A DNA stretch of 21,985 bases from Paracoccaceae bacterium (lineage in GTDB: Bacteria; Pseudomonadota; Alphaproteobacteria; Rhodobacterales; Rhodobacteraceae), in contig JAFIEC010000203.1 in assembly GCA_020832725.1 (NCBI GenBank), forward strand, positions 1 through 21,985. The letters run 5' to 3'. The translations under genes were made by a program, and so were the position numbers. Of the stretch, positions 7,347 through 14,056 are shown piece after piece. The notes below the pieces were generated by a model that did no database searches, was not told the DNA's origin, and worked only from the letters and a program-made list of their open reading frames with translations. Every line of letters starts with the position of its first letter. Positions within the stretch are counted from its first letter, which is position 1.

Positions 7347-7581
7347 CGATTTCGGGCAATATCTCATCGATACGTTCGATCTGCTGCACGCAGAGGGCGG
7401 GCGGATGATGTCGGTGGGCCTGCATTGCAGGCTGGCGGGCAGGCCGGGCAAGGCGGCGGGGCTGGTGCGGTTTCTCGATCACATCGCGGCAAGGGGCGGG
7501 GCATGGGTGGCGACCCGGGGGCGGATCGCCGCGCATTGGGCAGCGCTGCATCCGCCCGTGCGCAGGGAACGGCCCTCGCAG

Positions 7582-8070
7582 ATGGACAGCGCGGCCTTTG
7601 TCGCCCGGTTCGGCGGGGTGTTCGAGCATTCGCCCTGGGTGGCCGAACGTGCCTGGAGGCTGGAGCTGGGCCCCGCCCATGACAGCGCGGCAGGCCTGCA
7701 CAACGCGCTGGCGCGGGTCTTTCGCAGCGCCAGCCAAGACGAACGGATGGGCGTGCTGCGCGCCCATCCAGACCTGGCGGGCAAGCTGGCCGCTGCACGC
7801 CGCCTGACCGCAGAGAGCACCGCCGAGCAGGCAAGCGCCGGTCTGGACGCGCTGACCGACGCCGAGCGCGCGACCTTCCAGCGGCTGAATGCCGATTACG
7901 TTGCACGGCATGGCTTTCCCTTCATCATCGCCGTCCGCGACCACGACAAGGAAGGCATCCTGCGCGCCTTCGAGACCCGGCTTGCCCAGGACAGCGCCGC
8001 AGAATTCGCCACCGCCTGCACTCAGGTCGAGCGGATCGCCGCCCTGCGCCTGAAGGAGATGCTTCCGTGA
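7582..8070 (+). CDS. uraD: OHCU decarboxylase (UraD) domain, C-terminal part of the puuE-uraD fusion
   Basis: These 162 residues form a complete OHCU decarboxylase: FGGVFEHSPWVAERAW at the start, LRAHPDLAGKLA containing the catalytic-type His of the HPDLAGK motif, and GFPFIIAVRDHDKEGIL near the end. It normally decarboxylates 2-oxo-4-hydroxy-4-carboxy-5-ureidoimidazoline to (S)-allantoin. In the intended gene it is fused to PuuE. If the frameshift is real, the domain could only be made by internal initiation, for example at the ATG at 7582 or at 7405/7408, and 7582 has only a weak upstream AGGGAA. The stop overlaps the GTG start of the next gene (GTGA, 8067-8070). Confidence 0.8.
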   Translation: MDSAAFVARFGGVFEHSPWVAERAWRLELGPAHDSAAGLHNALARVFRSASQDERMGVLRAHPDLAGKLAAARRLTAESTAEQASAGLDALTDAERATFQRLNADYVARHGFPFIIAVRDHDKEGILRAFETRLAQDSAAEFATACTQVERIAALRLKEMLP

Positions 8071-8912
8071 CCGACACATCCGACAGCACCGCGCCCCCCG
8101 CACAGCCGCCGTCTCCGGGGGGGCTGCCGCCGCAATCTGCGCTGATGACCGGGCGCGCCGTCTTCACCGAGGCCTATGCCGTCATCCCGCGCGGGGTGAT
8201 GCGGGACATCGTCACCAGCCTGCTGCCCGGATGGGAGGGCGCACGCGCGTGGATCCTCGCCCGCCCGCTTTCAGGCTTTGCCGAAACCTTCGCGATGCTG
8301 CTGGTCGAGTTGGAACCCCACGCCCATGCGCCCGCGCCCGAGCCCGAGGCAGGCGCGCAGGGTGTGCTCTACGTGACCGGGGGCGCGCCTGTGCTGCATC
8401 TGGAGGATACGCGGCACAGTCTTTCCCCGGGCAGCTATGCCTATCTGCCGCCGGGCTGTGCATGGTCGCTGGAAAACCCCGGAGACACCGCGCGGCTGAT
8501 CTGGCTGCGCAAGCGTTGGGAGCCGGCCCCCGGCCTGACCCCGCCCGCGCCCTTTGTCACCTCCGAGGCCGACCACAGCCCCGTCACCATGCCCGGTGCC
8601 CCGGCATGGAAGACCACGCGCTTTGTCGATCCGGCCGATCTGCGGCACGACATGCATGTGAACATCGTCACCTTCGAGGCAGGAGGCTCCATCCCCTTCG
8701 AGGAAACCCATGTCATGGAGCACGGCCTCTTCATCCTCGAGGGCAAGGGCGCTTACCGGCTCAACCGCGACTGGGTCGAGGTGGAGGCGGGCGATTTCCT
8801 CTGGCTGCGTGCCTTCTGCCCGCAGGCCTGCTATGCCGCCGGGCCGGGACGATTTCGCTATCTGCTCTACAAGGATGTGAACCGCCACCCCGCGCTGGCG
8901 CGGCCGTTGTGA
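8067..8912 (+). CDS. allE: (S)-ureidoglycine aminohydrolase (UGHY/AllE), bicupin
   Basis: A 281-residue double-cupin enzyme that releases ammonia from (S)-ureidoglycine to give (S)-ureidoglycolate. The start is GTG at 8067, overlapping the preceding stop. Cupin 1 spans about 70-150 (GVLYVTGGAPVLHLED, LSPGSYAYLPPGCAWSL) and cupin 2 about 190-270. The Mn-site residues have the spacing of plant UGHY: Glu213, His215, His219 and Gln253 (ETHVMEHG, then PQ). The end, RYLLYKDVNRHP, is also typical. The N-terminal 25 residues are Pro-rich and probably disordered. It follows uraD and precedes allA, consistent with its pathway position, although the allantoate amidohydrolase that feeds it is not in the window. 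Confidence 0.92.
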   Translation: MTDTSDSTAPPAQPPSPGGLPPQSALMTGRAVFTEAYAVIPRGVMRDIVTSLLPGWEGARAWILARPLSGFAETFAMLLVELEPHAHAPAPEPEAGAQGVLYVTGGAPVLHLEDTRHSLSPGSYAYLPPGCAWSLENPGDTARLIWLRKRWEPAPGLTPPAPFVTSEADHSPVTMPGAPAWKTTRFVDPADLRHDMHVNIVTFEAGGSIPFEETHVMEHGLFILEGKGAYRLNRDWVEVEAGDFLWLRAFCPQACYAAGPGRFRYLLYKDVNRHPALARPL

Positions 8913-8923
8913 CCGGAACGGGC

Positions 8924-9409
8924 ATGACGCGGATCGTGGCCCGGCCCCTGACCCCTGCGGCCTTTGCCCCGTTCGGCGATGTGCTGGAGGTGACGGGCCC
9001 GCCCGATCGCATCATCAACGAGGGGGCATGCGGGCGCTGGCACGACAGGGCGCGGCTGGATTTCGGCCCCGGGGGCCGGGCCGGGCTGTCGCTGTTCCGG
9101 GCCGTGCCGCGCGCCCTGCCCTATCGCCTGTCCCTGCTGGAGCGGCACCCCGACGGCTCGCAGGCCTTCGTGCCGCTGCAGGAGGCGCCCTTTCTGGTGA
9201 TCGTCGCCCCGGACGCGGGCGGCGTGCCGGGCAGGCCGCTGGCTTTTGTCACGGTGCCCGGACAGGGTGTGAACTACCTGCGCGGAACATGGCACGGTGT
9301 TCTGGCACCGCTGTCGGACGGGGTGTTCGCAGTGATCGACCGCATCGGCCCAGGGCCCAACCTCGAGGAGCACCGTTTTGCAGCGCCCCTCGAAGTGGTT
9401 GCTGGGTAG
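8924..9409 (+). CDS. allA: Ureidoglycolate lyase
   Basis: A 161-residue enzyme that splits (S)-ureidoglycolate into glyoxylate and urea. Family patterns are RPLTPAAFAPFGDVLE at the start, ERHPDGSQAFVPL in the middle and GVNYLRGTWHGVLAPL with its conserved His. I chose the ATG at 8924 because the usual AllA begins just before the RPLT segment. A GTG at 8909, in frame and overlapping the preceding stop, is an alternative that would add five residues and fits the overlap habit of this operon. It is the last gene of the plus-strand purine arm and ends 17 bases from the convergent hpd stop. Confidence 0.94.
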   Translation: MTRIVARPLTPAAFAPFGDVLEVTGPPDRIINEGACGRWHDRARLDFGPGGRAGLSLFRAVPRALPYRLSLLERHPDGSQAFVPLQEAPFLVIVAPDAGGVPGRPLAFVTVPGQGVNYLRGTWHGVLAPLSDGVFAVIDRIGPGPNLEEHRFAAPLEVVAG

Positions 9410-9423
9410 CGGGCAGCGCCCGC
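9409..9423. terminator. Short GC hairpin between convergent allA and hpd
   Basis: GCGGGC (9409-9414) pairs perfectly with GCCCGC (9418-9423) around a three-base loop, between two convergent stop codons. The position suits a bidirectional terminator, but there is no T-tract on either side and the stem is short. Confidence 0.25.
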
Positions 9424-9426
9424 GCC

Positions 9427-10530
9427 CTATTCCGCGGCCAGCACGCCCCGGGCGATCTGGTCGGCCTCGATCGATTCGAACAGCGCCTTGAAGTTGCCCT
9501 CGCCAAAGCCATCGTCGCCCTTGCGCTGGATGAATTCGAAGAAGATCGGGCCGATCACGGTTTTCGAGAAGATCTGCAGCAGGATGCGGGTTTCACCGCC
9601 ATCCACCACGCCTTCTCCGTCGATCAGGATGCCGTGCTTCTTCATCCGGTCAAGCGGCTCTTCGTGGCCCTGCACCCGCTCCTTGCTGAGCGCGTAATAG
9701 GCATCGGGCGGCTTGGGCATGAAGCGGATGCCGCGCTCGGCGATGGCATCGGTGGCGGTGTAGATGTCGTCGCAGCCGACTGCGATGTGCTGGATGCCTT
9801 CGCCGTTGTAGCGGCGCAGGTATTCCACGATCTGGCCGGTCTCGCCCCGGTCCTCGTTGATGGGAATGCGGATGCGCCCGCAGGGCGAGGTCAGTGCGCG
9901 GCTCAGCAGGCCGGTGAACTTGCCCTCGATGTCGAAAAAGCGGATCTCGCGGAAGTTGAACAGCCGCTGGTAGAAGTCGAACCACATGTCCATGTTGCCC
10001 TTGTGAACATTGTGGGTCAGGTGGTCGAGGTAGTGAAAGCCGACGCCCTCGGGCTTGTCGGCACCGGGGTGCAGGAAATCGAACTCGGCCTCATAGGCCG
10101 ACCCGCGTGCACCCCAGCGATCCACGAAATAGATCAGGCTGCCGCCGATCCCGCGGATCGCGGGCGCGTCCAGTGTCTTGCCGGGGCCGTCGAACGGCTC
10201 GGCCCCGTTGTTCACGGCATGATCGAAGGCGGCCTGCGCATCGACGACCCGCCATCCCATCGAGGGCGCGCAGGGGCCGTGTTCCGCGACAAAGCCGGCG
10301 GCGTGGCCGTCCGGGTCGGCATTGACGATGTAGGTGATGTCGCCCTGCTGCCACAGCTCGATGGGGCGCGAGCGGTGGCGGGCGGTCAGCGCATAGCCCA
10401 TCCGGCCGAACAGGTCGCGAAGCACCTCGGGGTCCTCGTGGGCGAATTCGACGAATTCAAAGCCGTTGGTGCCAGCCGGGTTTTGCCTGGAAATCGGGGA
10501 AAGCGGGGCGTCGTGGGGGAAGGGTCCCAT
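9427..10530 (-). CDS. hppD: 4-Hydroxyphenylpyruvate dioxygenase
   Basis: A 367-residue non-heme Fe(II) dioxygenase that turns 4-hydroxyphenylpyruvate into homogentisate in tyrosine catabolism. Both glyoxalase-fold halves are visible. The three metal ligands are His170 (LDHLTHNV), His248 (GIQHIAV) and Glu332 (FFEFIQR). FNFREIRFFDIEGKFTGL and NGEGIQHIA are also typical. The ATG at 10530 has AGGAG seven bases upstream. The gene stands alone; homogentisate dioxygenase and later steps are not in the window. It diverges from an Lrp-type regulator, its most likely controller, across 110 bases containing clear dyads. Confidence 0.97.
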   Translation of the reverse strand: MGPFPHDAPLSPISRQNPAGTNGFEFVEFAHEDPEVLRDLFGRMGYALTARHRSRPIELWQQGDITYIVNADPDGHAAGFVAEHGPCAPSMGWRVVDAQAAFDHAVNNGAEPFDGPGKTLDAPAIRGIGGSLIYFVDRWGARGSAYEAEFDFLHPGADKPEGVGFHYLDHLTHNVHKGNMDMWFDFYQRLFNFREIRFFDIEGKFTGLLSRALTSPCGRIRIPINEDRGETGQIVEYLRRYNGEGIQHIAVGCDDIYTATDAIAERGIRFMPKPPDAYYALSKERVQGHEEPLDRMKKHGILIDGEGVVDGGETRILLQIFSKTVIGPIFFEFIQRKGDDGFGEGNFKALFESIEADQIARGVLAAE

Positions 10531-10572
10531 GGGTTTCTCCTGTCGCGCGGGATTTGACCCAGTCTGCCCGAA

Positions 10573-10595
10573 AACGCGCGCTGGTTCTGCGCGTT
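10573..10595. promoter_or_regulatory. Inverted repeat in the hpd-lrp intergenic region
   Basis: AACGCGC (10573-10579) and GCGCGTT (10589-10595) form a perfect 7-base inverted repeat with a 9-base spacer, lying on the hpd side of the divergent region. It may be a second binding site for the neighbouring Lrp-type regulator. Confidence 0.3.
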
Positions 10596-10604
10596 CTTTG
10601 TGGT

Positions 10605-10620
10605 AATATCGCTGGATATT
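10605..10620. promoter_or_regulatory. Candidate Lrp/AsnC operator between hpd and lrp
   Basis: AATATC (10605-10610), GCTG, GATATT (10615-10620) form a perfect 16-base dyad in an AT-rich island within otherwise GC-rich DNA. Size and symmetry suit an Lrp-family dimer site. It overlaps -10-like hexamers in both directions (TAATAT at 10604-10609 plus; GATATT on the minus strand), so it could control both hpd and the regulator gene. Confidence 0.45.
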
Positions 10621-10641
10621 GCGGGAATTCTGCGGGATTTA
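10620..10641 (+). repeat. Tandem 11-base direct repeat before the lrp start
   Basis: TGCGGGAATTC (10620-10630) is followed at once by TGCGGGATTTA (10631-10641), matching at 9 of 11 positions. The spacing of one helical turn and the position over the regulator's ribosome-binding region suggest cooperative binding or a chance duplication. Confidence 0.35.
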
Positions 10642-11123
10642 TGGCAAAGATGCGTGATTCAATCATCCGCCATGATCAGATCGACGCGGCCATCCTGCGC
10701 GCGCTGCAGGGCGACGCCACGCTGACGGCCGAGGCGCTGGGGGCAGCAGTGGGGTTGTCCGCCAGCCAGGCGGGGCGCAGGCGGCAGCGGCTGGAGGAGG
10801 CGGGTGTGATCTCGCACTACACCGCCCGGCTGGAGCCGGCCCGCCTTGGCCTCGATGTGCAGGCCTTCGTACAGGTGACCATGGCCCGTCACACCCGCGA
10901 CGCCGCCGCCAGCTTCGAGCGGCTGGCGCGCGCGCGCGCCGAGATCGTCAGCGCATGGACGATGACCGGCGAGGCCGATTACCTGCTGCGGGTCTTCTGC
11001 CCCGACCTTGCCGGGTTGCACCTGCTGATCCGTGAGGTGCTTCTGTCGCACGAGGCGGTGGCGCGGGTCGAAAGCCGGATCGTGATGGAACAGATCAAGC
11101 GCGACGCGCCCCTGCCGGTGTGA
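10641..11123 (+). CDS. Lrp/AsnC family transcriptional regulator
   Basis: A 160-residue regulator with an N-terminal winged HTH (about 9-62: HDQIDAAILRALQGDATLTAEALG, then GLSASQAGRRRQRLEEAGVI) and a C-terminal RAM ligand-sensing domain (about 70-150: DVQAFVQVTM, SAWTMTGEADYLLRVFCPDLAGL, VESRIVMEQIK). The ATG at 10641 is used; an ATG at 10650 is also possible, and longer in-frame starts run through the promoter dyads. The ligand is probably an amino or keto acid. Divergence from hpd suggests control of tyrosine or phenylpyruvate catabolism, comparable to Lrp-type HpdR regulators; that link is inference from position. It ends 7 bases from the convergent HIT gene. Confidence 0.92.
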   Translation: MAKMRDSIIRHDQIDAAILRALQGDATLTAEALGAAVGLSASQAGRRRQRLEEAGVISHYTARLEPARLGLDVQAFVQVTMARHTRDAAASFERLARARAEIVSAWTMTGEADYLLRVFCPDLAGLHLLIREVLLSHEAVARVESRIVMEQIKRDAPLPV

Positions 11124-11130
11124 CGTGCCC

Positions 11131-11514
11131 TCAGCCTGCGGGCTGCACCAGCCGCCCCAGCGGATGCCCGGCAAGGATGTGGACGTGCAGATGCGGCACC
11201 TCCTGCATCCCGTCGCGCCCCGCGTTGGAGATGAGGCGATAGCCCGCGCCGTCGGCCCCGGGCTCCAGCCCCTTGAGGCGGCACACCTCGGCGACGGCAC
11301 GGGTGAAATCGGCAATCTCTTCGACAGAGGCCTCCTGCGCGAAATGGTCGTAATTCACATAGGCGCCCCGGGGGATCACCAGAACATGCACGGACGCCTG
11401 GGGCGCGATGTCGTCAAAGGCCAGCGAATGGGGGGTTTCCAGCACCTTGCTGCAGGGGATCTCTCCGCGCAGGATGCGGGCAAAGATGTTCGTGTCGTCA
11501 TAGGTATAGGGCAT
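11131..11514 (-). CDS. HIT family nucleotide-binding protein (HINT-like)
   Basis: A 127-residue histidine-triad protein. The active-site triad HLHVHIL is at 108-114 (His108, His110, His112), preceded by ISNAGRDGMQEVPH. The start has the HINT-type pattern NIFARILRGEIPCSKVLET (9-27). Such proteins hydrolyse nucleoside phosphoramidates or acyl-adenylates. The start ATG at 11514 lies 9 bases after the stop of the glycosyltransferase gene, so they are probably co-transcribed. No specific link between the two products is evident. Confidence 0.95.
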   Translation of the reverse strand: MPYTYDDTNIFARILRGEIPCSKVLETPHSLAFDDIAPQASVHVLVIPRGAYVNYDHFAQEASVEEIADFTRAVAEVCRLKGLEPGADGAGYRLISNAGRDGMQEVPHLHVHILAGHPLGRLVQPAG

Positions 11515-11523
11515 TCTGGCCTC

Positions 11524-13101
11524 TCAATCGTCGAACAGATAGGGCGTCTCGGCAAGCCGCAGCGCAGACGCTTCGGAGATGTCGAAGAACTGCGCCATTT
11601 CGGCCGCGTTCTCGGTGGTGCCGTGGCGCTGGCTGATGCGGTGGTGATGGGTGAAACCGGCGTCGCGGATGCGGTCGATCTCGTAGGCGAAATCGTGCCG
11701 CACGGTGGGCAGCAGCATCTCGATCGTCGCCCGGGATGTGGCCTCTCCCGCCAGCCCCACCCGGCGGGTGTGCCCCACGAGGTAATCATCGGAATAGAGG
11801 CATTCGATCTCCAGCAGTCGCGTCGTGCAGCGGTCGGCGTAGAAATCCTGCAGGATATCGAAACTGCCGGGGTCGAGGCAGATCATCATCCGGTCGGTGC
11901 CATGATAATCGAGCAGCACACGCATCATGGCACGGCGGTGGCGCGTCCGCTTGGCCATGGTGGACTGGATGCCACCAAGGTCGGGCAGCGCGGTCGATTC
12001 CTCGTCGAAGAGATAGGCCACACCCCTGATCCCGGTCTCGGCCTCGGCAGCGGCCAGCAGGCGCTTGGCCACATGCCATTTCTTGCAGCACAGCACCAGA
12101 AGCTCCCGGTCGCGGCCCAGCGTGCTCTCGCGCTCCCAGAATCGGGGGGCAAAGCGCCGCCCCTGACGCCCGCGACCCACCAGGAACTCGAACAGCCGCC
12201 GCCCCTCGTTGGAGATGGCGAAATCGGTGCGGTCGGACGCGTAGAGATCGCCCAGTCGTTTCTTGAGGTCGGTCGCCTCGGGCGAGATCTTGCGGGCGAA
12301 CAGGTAATCCTGCGCCAGAAGCAGGTCGTAATGATCGTTGTAGAAATTGACCGGCATCCCGTAGTCGGTGAACATCAGGAAGGTCAGCGTGCGCGAGACG
12401 ATCTCTCCATCCGGTACCAGATGGCGGACCAATGTCTGAAAGAAGGTCTCGTCAGGGATCCAGGTGGTGCGGAAGAAACGCAGCACATCAGGCCGCTCCC
12501 TCAGAAAGGCCATCAGCTTCTCGACGGTCGCCCGGCGCAGGCACCACCATTGCGAGCCGATCATCACCCGCAGATCGTCGGGCACCGTGCGGGCAAGGCC
12601 GAGGCGCTTTTGCAACTCGAACGATGCATAGAACAGCCGCTTGCTGTTGCGCTCGTTGAAATAGTGCCGATAGATCAGCCGCTCCTCGCGCAGGCCCGTC
12701 TTGATCCAGCCCGAGGTGAAGAAATCGAACGACTCGATATAGTCGACATCCCGGGCATCGAGGAAGGCATGGGCGTAGTGGTGCGACTTGATCGCCATGC
12801 AATCGCCCGACAGCATGTAGAGGTGCGTGGCATCCGGAAAGGCCGCCAGTGCCGCCTCCACCCCCAGCAGCGTGGCGGCGACCAGCGACCATTCTCCCCA
12901 GCCGCATTTCAGCCGCTTGCGGGTGAAGGTGACCGCCTCCACCCCGTCCAGCCCTTCGCGGATGCGGCGAAACTGCGCCTCGGGGGCGTTGGCGTCGAAG
13001 TGGATGGCCACGAAATCCCCGGCCTCTGCAAGTTGCCGGGCCTGGCGGACGATGCCCTCGGGGTCCTTGTGACAGAGCAGGATGTAGGCGATGCGGGCCA
13101 T
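11524..13101 (-). CDS. Core-2/I-branching (GT14-like) glycosyltransferase with DUF5928-like C-terminus
   Basis: A 525-residue protein. The ATG at 13101 (MARIAYILLCHKDPE) fits the start of the fold; 24 residues of in-frame upstream sequence are not family-like. Residues 1-260 match the beta-1,6-N-acetylglucosaminyltransferase type: AYILLCHKDP, IHFDANAP, CGWGEWSLV, YMLSGDCMAIKS (95-106), GSQWWCLRRATVEKL and a WIPDETFFQTL segment with Glu219 as likely base. The C-terminal 260 residues (ELLVLCCKKWHVAKRLLAAA, DRMMICLDPGSFDILQDFYAD, IEMLLPTVRHDFAYEIDRI) resemble DUF5928, from memory. No membrane segment is seen. It diverges from a sulfotransferase, suggesting a sulfated surface glycan. Acceptor and donor are unknown. 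Confidence 0.85.
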   Translation of the reverse strand: MARIAYILLCHKDPEGIVRQARQLAEAGDFVAIHFDANAPEAQFRRIREGLDGVEAVTFTRKRLKCGWGEWSLVAATLLGVEAALAAFPDATHLYMLSGDCMAIKSHHYAHAFLDARDVDYIESFDFFTSGWIKTGLREERLIYRHYFNERNSKRLFYASFELQKRLGLARTVPDDLRVMIGSQWWCLRRATVEKLMAFLRERPDVLRFFRTTWIPDETFFQTLVRHLVPDGEIVSRTLTFLMFTDYGMPVNFYNDHYDLLLAQDYLFARKISPEATDLKKRLGDLYASDRTDFAISNEGRRLFEFLVGRGRQGRRFAPRFWERESTLGRDRELLVLCCKKWHVAKRLLAAAEAETGIRGVAYLFDEESTALPDLGGIQSTMAKRTRHRRAMMRVLLDYHGTDRMMICLDPGSFDILQDFYADRCTTRLLEIECLYSDDYLVGHTRRVGLAGEATSRATIEMLLPTVRHDFAYEIDRIRDAGFTHHHRISQRHGTTENAAEMAQFFDISEASALRLAETPYLFDD

Positions 13102-13172
13102 GTCTGCGGGCGATTCCGGTGATCGAGGGCGCGGGCGTGCTTTGAGGCCCGCACAGCTAACCCAAACGGACA

Positions 13173-14045
13173 TTGAAAAGACAGAACCTTTTTGCGATGA
13201 CCTTGGGGCCCGTCACGGAATGCGGGCTGGAGGACGGCGGCATGGGGTTTCCCGGCACCTGGATGACCGAGAGCGGCAGCGTTGCCTATCGCGTCATTCC
13301 CAAATGCGCCTGCTCGACCATCGGGCAGATCATGTTCTACACTGATCACGGACGCTTTTTCGATGGCGACATCCATGATGCGACCGAAGGCATCCACAAA
13401 TGGTCGCGCGATGACAGCCAGCCCCTGATCGAACAGGCGGTGCGGGGGCAGCAGGTGTTCACCTTCACCTGCGTGCGCAACCCCTATACCCGCATCCTGT
13501 CATCATTTTTCGACAAGATCTGTGGGATTCAGCGCAACGGAAAACGCTATCGCGGCAACCTGGTGCCGCTTCTGGTGCAGCGCTACGGCATCGAGGTCGA
13601 GGGCGATTTCGACCAGATCGCCAGTTTCCGCCGCTTCCTGCTGTTCGCCCGTGACACGATCCGCTGGCGCCGCCCGATGGAGCCGGACATCCACTGGTCA
13701 GCCGTGGCGGGCCATGCCGCCACCCTGGTGGTGAACGGCGGGCGATACGACCACATCTTTTTCACCGAGAAGTTCAACGAGGGCATGCAGGGGGTTCTTG
13801 ACAGGATCGAGACGAAACACCCCGTCGATCTGGCATCGATCCCGCGCTTCAACGAATCCGAGGGGCACGGGCCCAAGCGCGCGCATCCGGTGGAGGATTA
13901 TTTCGACGATCTGTCGATGCACCTCGTCTACGAGATCTACAAACGGGATTTTCAGCTGTTCCGCTATGATTTCGAGAACCCGGGCAACAAGATGCCCATC
14001 GGCGAGATCGACCTCGACGAGGTCCACGCCAAGCTGGGCGACTGA
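13173..14045 (+). CDS. Sulfotransferase family protein (PAPS-dependent)
   Basis: A 290-residue protein if started at the TTG at 13173; an ATG at 13197 (MTLGPVTECG) would give 282 residues. Neither has a good ribosome-binding site, so the start is uncertain. The PAPS 5'-phosphosulfate loop appears as YRVIPKCACSTIGQIMF (residues 39-55, PKCxCST type) and the 3'-phosphate motif as CVRNPYTRILSSFFDK (100-115). This fits sulfotransferase family 2, which sulfates carbohydrates. No signal peptide or membrane helix is seen, so it acts in the cytosol, probably on a glycan precursor. It diverges from the glycosyltransferase gene over 71-95 bases and ends 11 bases from the convergent GntR gene. Confidence 0.88.
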   Translation: MKRQNLFAMTLGPVTECGLEDGGMGFPGTWMTESGSVAYRVIPKCACSTIGQIMFYTDHGRFFDGDIHDATEGIHKWSRDDSQPLIEQAVRGQQVFTFTCVRNPYTRILSSFFDKICGIQRNGKRYRGNLVPLLVQRYGIEVEGDFDQIASFRRFLLFARDTIRWRRPMEPDIHWSAVAGHAATLVVNGGRYDHIFFTEKFNEGMQGVLDRIETKHPVDLASIPRFNESEGHGPKRAHPVEDYFDDLSMHLVYEIYKRDFQLFRYDFENPGNKMPIGEIDLDEVHAKLGD

Positions 14046-14056
14046 GCGGTCGGCGC

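Larger units (their letters stand above)
6656..8070 (+). pseudogene. puuE: puuE-uraD fusion (allantoinase + OHCU decarboxylase) with an apparent one-base frameshift
   Basis: A fused gene of about 471 residues if one base is restored. The start is the ATG at 6656 with AGAGGA upstream. The first part is PuuE, the cofactor-independent allantoinase of the polysaccharide-deacetylase superfamily: YPRDLRGHG, RVAVSIVLNFEEGGE, IYDYGARAGFWRLHR, DWEIASHGLKW, RGWYTGRCSVNT and YTLECNDMRFA. The frame then breaks and stops at 7406-7408, giving only 250 residues. In the +1 frame the homology resumes as GDFGQYLIDTFDLLHAEGG and MMSVGLHCRLAGRPGK, then runs into an OHCU decarboxylase domain (about residues 310-471). 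UraD converts OHCU to (S)-allantoin, PuuE opens it to allantoate, so the fusion joins consecutive steps. Everything else is well conserved, which favours a sequencing error or very recent mutation over an old pseudogene. Confidence 0.88.

Noticed and set aside
9028..10557. A 509-codon plus-strand frame running from allA across hpd
   Set aside because: It is out of frame with allA and antisense to hpd; no recognisable domain.
11125..13122. A 665-codon open frame on the plus strand opposite the glycosyltransferase and HIT genes
   Set aside because: It is antisense to two well-recognised genes, and its residues (rich in Gly, His, Gln, Arg) match no family. Such frames are expected in high-GC DNA from codon bias on the other strand.
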